A stretch of DNA of 64,000 nt from UBA1422 sp963676385 (lineage in GTDB: Bacteria; Bacillota; Clostridia; Peptostreptococcales; Anaerovoracaceae), in assembly GCA_963676385.2 (NCBI GenBank), contig CAXXMM010000014.1, positions 372,001 through 436,000 on the forward strand, in the 5' to 3' direction. The notes below the pieces were generated by a model. It was given only the letters and a program-made list of their open reading frames with translations, was not told the DNA's origin and searched no databases. A program made the position numbers and the translations under genes. Below are positions 60,888-64,000 of the stretch, one piece after another (positions within the stretch are counted from its first letter, which is position 1; each line of letters begins with the position of its first letter).

Positions 60888-62067
60888 TGTTTCCAATTCA
60901 ACCAAAAGGATTGGCCTGTACGTTCACATTCCATTTTGTCAGAGGAAATGTAGATATTGTGGGTTCCTTTCTGTGGAAAACCCTGACGAAAAAACGGTTC
61001 TTCAGTATCTGGACATCCTCCAAAAGGAGGCGCAGTACCACATTGAATCGGCCACAAGCTTGGGATTTCAATATGTTGTTGATACAGTTTTTATTGGAGG
61101 TGGAACGCCGTCTTTGCTTACCAACGATGAAATCGACGCATTGATGAATGGATTGAGACAACGTTTTATCATATCCCCTGATGCGGAAATCACCATTGAA
61201 TCCAATCCCAATTCTATTACAACAGAAAAGCTTATGACATATAAAGAAAATGGCATCAATCGTCTTAGTGTAGGGGTTCAATCCTTTGAGAATTCCATCT
61301 TACAACAGTTGGGTCGCTTGCACGATGCCAAAATGGCAAAAGATGCGATTTTAAACGCTCATGACGCCGGGTTTTCTAATATTAATATTGACTTAATGTT
61401 TGGATTGCCCAATATAACCTTAGAACAGTGGATGTCAACACTGAAAACCGCAGTATCATTAAATCCTTCTCATTTGTCCTTATATTCACTTCAAATTGAG
61501 GAGGGGACACCGTTTTATTCAGATTATAAGAATAATAGATTACCAATCATTGACGTTGCCTTGGATAGAGAATGTTATCATAAATCTATTAGTCTTCTGA
61601 AAAATCATCAGATTGAACAATATGAAATCTCCAATTTTTCCGCACGGGGAAGGGAATGCAAACATAATCTAAAATATTGGGGTCTGGAAGAGTTTATAGG
61701 CTTGGGCCTTGGATCCGCTTCTTATATGAATGGACAGCGGTGGTCAAACTTTTCAAATCTTGAAAAGTGGAAAAGGGAAATTCTTGCAGGAAGAACACCG
61801 GCAGATCCCACAACGATTATTGCAGAAACCAACCAAGATGCCATGAGTGTGTTTTTCTTTACTGGTCTACGGAAAATAGAAGGCATATCCTTTGCCCAAT
61901 TAGACAGGCGTTTTGGGCCAAATAGTATTCAGAATTTCCAATCCAGTTTCGCGGCTTTAGAGGAATACATACAAAAAGAATATATTATTTGGGATCGAGC
62001 AGGCATAAGATTGACCGAAAAAGGCATTGACCATTCCAACGATATCATGGCCGAATTCGTATCATAA
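60871..62067 (+). CDS. hemW: HemW-type radical SAM haem chaperone
   Basis: A coproporphyrinogen-oxidase-like protein of 398 residues. 'GLYVHIPFCQRKCRYCGFLSV' (about 15-35) holds the CxxxCxxC cluster motif, followed by 'DTVFIGGGTPSLLT', 'EITIESNPNSIT', 'INRLSVGVQSFE', 'NINIDLMFGLPN' and 'LSLYSLQIEEGTPF'. HemW binds haem and inserts it into target proteins and is not a true oxidase. The lepA-hemW order is standard in Firmicutes. The start lies in the last codons of lepA, either ATG 60871 or the next codon. glpK follows after 18 bases. Confidence 0.92.
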   Translation: MMITNNVSNSTKRIGLYVHIPFCQRKCRYCGFLSVENPDEKTVLQYLDILQKEAQYHIESATSLGFQYVVDTVFIGGGTPSLLTNDEIDALMNGLRQRFIISPDAEITIESNPNSITTEKLMTYKENGINRLSVGVQSFENSILQQLGRLHDAKMAKDAILNAHDAGFSNINIDLMFGLPNITLEQWMSTLKTAVSLNPSHLSLYSLQIEEGTPFYSDYKNNRLPIIDVALDRECYHKSISLLKNHQIEQYEISNFSARGRECKHNLKYWGLEEFIGLGLGSASYMNGQRWSNFSNLEKWKREILAGRTPADPTTIIAETNQDAMSVFFFTGLRKIEGISFAQLDRRFGPNSIQNFQSSFAALEEYIQKEYIIWDRAGIRLTEKGIDHSNDIMAEFVS

Positions 62068-62085
62068 AAATAAGGAGGTTTCCGG

Positions 62086-63576
62086 ATGAGAAAGATTATC
62101 ATGGCATTAGATCAAGGGACAACAAGTTCTAGGTGCATTCTTTACAACAAAAAAGGGGAAGTAATCAGTCAAGCGCAAAAGGAATTTGTCCAGATATATC
62201 CCCACCCGGGTTGGGTGGAGCATGATGCCATGGAAATATGGTCCACACAACTGGGAGTAGCCCAAGAGGCTCTTGCCAAGGTAAATCTGACAACCGATAA
62301 CATTGAAGCCATTGGTATAACCAACCAAAGAGAGACAACCGTGGTGTGGGATAAAACAAATGGAGAACCGGTATATAACGCCATTGTATGGCAGTGCCGA
62401 CGAACTGCAGATTACTGTAATCAACTTATCTCCCATGGGATGGAAGAAATCATCAAAAAGAAAACCGGTCTTCGGATCGATGCCTATTTCTCCGGGACCA
62501 AATTAAAATGGATTCTAGACCATATCCCCAATGGAAGAACCCGGGCATCAAATGGGGAATTGATTTTTGGCACAATTGAAACTTGGTTAATTTGGAAATT
62601 GACGGATGGGAAGGTTCACATCACTGATTATTCCAATGCCAGTCGTACCATGATGTTTAACATTAACACACTAACTTGGGATCAAGAGCTTCTGGAAATA
62701 TTGGATATCCCGGCTAAAATGCTACCCACTCCAGTTCCCAGTAGTCAAATCTATGGGTTGACTTCCTCCAAAATTATGGGGGCCGAAATACCCATTTCCG
62801 GCGCTGCCGGTGATCAGCAAGCTGCTTTGTTTGGGCAAACTTGTTTTAACGCTTCAGAAGGAAAAATGACGTACGGAACGGGCGGATTCATGTTGCTTAA
62901 CACTGGCACGCATCCAGTTATTTCAAATCATGGCCTGCTTACTACCATTGCCTGGGGTATAGATGGGACGGTAAACTATGCACTGGAAGGATCTGTATTT
63001 GTTGCCGGAGCCGCAGTGCAATGGCTTCGGGATGAACTGAAGTTATTTAATACCGCCGCTGAATCTGAAGAAATGGCCAATTCAGTACCAAATTCCAATG
63101 GCATCTATGTCGTTCCGGCATTTGTGGGAATGGGGGCCCCTCATTGGGATTCCTATGCCAGAGGATCTATTTTTGGGTTAACAAGAGGCGCAAACAAAAA
63201 CCATTTAGTTCGAGCTACCCTTGAGGCCATTGCATATCAAACCCGGGATTTAGTTGATGCAATGATTGCCGATACCCATGAGGACATGTCTTTTTTAAAG
63301 GTTGACGGTGGGGCATGCGCTAACAATTTTCTAATGCAATTTCAAGCTGACATGTTGGATATTACGGTAATTCGTCCCAAAGTCATCGAAACTACTTCTT
63401 TGGGTGCTGCATACCTTGCCGGGCTCGCAACGGGATACTGGCAGGGAAAGGAAGATGTTATTTCCAATAATAAAGTGGATCGTCGTTTCACTTCAAATAT
63501 GAACGCCGCGGACCGAGACAATAAACTGCACATGTGGCGCAAGGCAGTTGAACGAAGTAAAGATTGGGAAGAGTAG
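62086..63576 (+). CDS. glpK: Glycerol kinase
   Basis: This enzyme makes glycerol 3-phosphate from glycerol and ATP. The FGGY-family protein of 496 residues shows 'ALDQGTTSSRCILYNKKG' (phosphate-1 loop), 'PGWVEHDAMEIW', 'GITNQRETTVVWD', 'WQCRRTADYC', 'FGTIETWLIWKLTDG', 'GAAGDQQAALFGQ', 'TYGTGGFMLLNTG', 'FVGMGAPHWDSYARGSIFGLTRG' and 'LKVDGGACANNFLMQFQADML'. AAGGAGG precedes the ATG. Here glpK stands between hemW and hrcA, where most Firmicutes have nothing, and no glpF or glpD is seen. A terminator follows. Confidence 0.96.
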   Translation: MRKIIMALDQGTTSSRCILYNKKGEVISQAQKEFVQIYPHPGWVEHDAMEIWSTQLGVAQEALAKVNLTTDNIEAIGITNQRETTVVWDKTNGEPVYNAIVWQCRRTADYCNQLISHGMEEIIKKKTGLRIDAYFSGTKLKWILDHIPNGRTRASNGELIFGTIETWLIWKLTDGKVHITDYSNASRTMMFNINTLTWDQELLEILDIPAKMLPTPVPSSQIYGLTSSKIMGAEIPISGAAGDQQAALFGQTCFNASEGKMTYGTGGFMLLNTGTHPVISNHGLLTTIAWGIDGTVNYALEGSVFVAGAAVQWLRDELKLFNTAAESEEMANSVPNSNGIYVVPAFVGMGAPHWDSYARGSIFGLTRGANKNHLVRATLEAIAYQTRDLVDAMIADTHEDMSFLKVDGGACANNFLMQFQADMLDITVIRPKVIETTSLGAAYLAGLATGYWQGKEDVISNNKVDRRFTSNMNAADRDNKLHMWRKAVERSKDWEE

Positions 63577-63610
63577 ACACAAAGGATAATTGATATACGC
63601 TTCACCATTA

Positions 63611-63662
63611 AACCGATGACATCCGGCATATATTTACAAGATGTCATTGGTTCTTTTTTTTT
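63611..63662 (+). terminator. Terminator after glpK
   Basis: AACCGATGACATC, a loop of about 17 bases and GATGTCATTGGTT followed by CTTTTTTTTT. One base bulges in the stem. Confidence 0.75.
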
Positions 63663-63674
63663 GAAAAATAACTG

Positions 63675-63703
63675 TTGACAACCTACTAGGTTCGTGGTAA
63701 ATT
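63675..63703 (+). promoter_or_regulatory. Promoter of hrcA
   Basis: Perfect -35 TTGACA (63675-63680), 17 bases ending TGG, -10 TAAATT (63698-63703). Transcription would begin just before the CIRCE operator. Confidence 0.65.
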
Positions 63704-63712
63704 ATCATTAGA

Positions 63713-63739
63713 TTAGCACTCACTATTGCAGAGTGCTAA
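63713..63739 (+). promoter_or_regulatory. CIRCE operator (HrcA binding site)
   Basis: A perfect CIRCE element: TTAGCACTC, nine bases, GAGTGCTAA. HrcA binds it and represses the hrcA-grpE-dnaK-dnaJ operon at normal temperature. It lies about 10 bases after the predicted -10, in the early transcript. Confidence 0.95.
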
Positions 63740-63791
63740 CAGGGAAGGGCCTCGGCAATCTTGCCGATACACTTCTGACAGGAGATAAACG

Positions 63792-64000
63792 ATGAGCTTA
63801 AATGAAAGAAAATTAAAGATTCTACAGGCCATCATTGGAGATTTTGTCAGCACTGCCGAGCCGGTTGGTTCTCGGACATTGTCAAAAAAGTACGATTTAG
63901 GTGTTAGCCCTGCTACCATTCGAAATGAAATGTCGGATTTGGAAGAAATGGGCTTTTTGACTCATCCACACACCTCTGCAGGACGTGTTCCATCAGAAAA
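63792..64000 (+). CDS. hrcA: Heat-shock repressor HrcA (N-terminal part, runs off the window)
   Basis: The 69 visible residues form the winged helix-turn-helix of HrcA: 'LNERKLKILQAIIGDFVSTAEPVGSRTLSKKYDLGVSPATIRNEMSDLEEMGFLTHPHTSAGRVPS'. HrcA represses class I heat-shock genes through CIRCE, which lies 52 bases upstream. AGGAGAT precedes the ATG. The rest of the gene and presumably grpE-dnaK-dnaJ lie beyond base 64000. Confidence 0.95.
   Translation, partial: MSLNERKLKILQAIIGDFVSTAEPVGSRTLSKKYDLGVSPATIRNEMSDLEEMGFLTHPHTSAGRVPSE

Noticed and set aside
1..64000. Prophage, insertion sequence, CRISPR array or restriction-modification system
   Set aside because: No transposase, integrase, phage structural, Cas or methyltransferase/restriction motifs were seen in any frame, and no regularly spaced direct repeats were noticed by eye.

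Overview
The window looks like chromosomal DNA of an AT-rich, Gram-positive, probably anaerobic member of the Clostridia. The signs are a monoderm-type Tad pilus locus, Firmicutes-type promoters with strong AGGAGG ribosome sites, split transketolase genes, HrcA/CIRCE heat-shock control, ftsEX next to a coiled-coil LytM protein, and amino-acid and nucleoside salvage enzymes (glutamate dehydrogenase, three nucleoside-pathway enzymes). The rpsT-lepA-hemW-hrcA block lacks the spore germination protease gene that sporeformers often carry there, a weak hint of a non-sporeformer. I cannot name the genus. Gene density is high, most genes are on the + strand, and no gene-free stretch exceeds 300 bases.

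Layout. 1-408 is the tail of an RCK_C-domain protein. 529-6596 is a Tad/Flp pilus operon: tadA, tadB, a TadC-like protein, an Flp1-like pilin, two TadE-type pseudopilins, a DUF5702 protein and a broken DUF6382 gene. 6534-8284 (minus) holds an Elp3-like radical SAM gene and a DUF6873 gene. 8395-9915 is a sodium/solute symporter. 10062-18250 is a long + strand run: ung, lemA (broken), DUF2207 (broken), a small membrane protein, a Cys-rich small protein, dnaE and pfkA. Then come dinB (minus), a UspA-like/DUF308 pair, two FAD-dependent oxidoreductases, gpmI (minus), addA, gdhA (minus), and mgtE-nnrD-tktN-tktC.

34589-43461 starts with an orphan TadZ/MinD-like protein, followed by ftsE-ftsX-envC-like-recJ-ctpA, a TrpR-like regulator, an Sfp-type transferase, an EamA transporter and recX. 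43487-52436 has a helical unknown, rmuC, a phosphoesterase, deoB, and pdp flanked by two SH3-domain wall hydrolases, then a cohesin-like surface protein. The rest contains an M29 aminopeptidase (minus), a lipid kinase, a DapF-like racemase (minus), tRNA-Ser(CGA), a DtxR-type regulator and deoD (both minus), an acyl-CoA ligase, rpsT (minus), lepA-hemW-glpK, and CIRCE-hrcA running off the end.

Three patterns stand out. First, three genes (DUF6382, lemA, DUF2207) are each broken by what reads as one extra A in an A-run; removing one base restores a full-length family member every time. Second, four genes (DUF6873, ung, addA, the lipid kinase) have a -10 hexamer only 6-7 bases before the ATG and no ribosome site, which predicts leaderless mRNAs. 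Third, the Tad locus has a pseudopilin with two tandem His/Cys motifs, and a TadZ-like ATPase with a degenerate P-loop sits 28 kb away beside ftsEX. I saw no phage, insertion sequence, CRISPR array or evident defence island.
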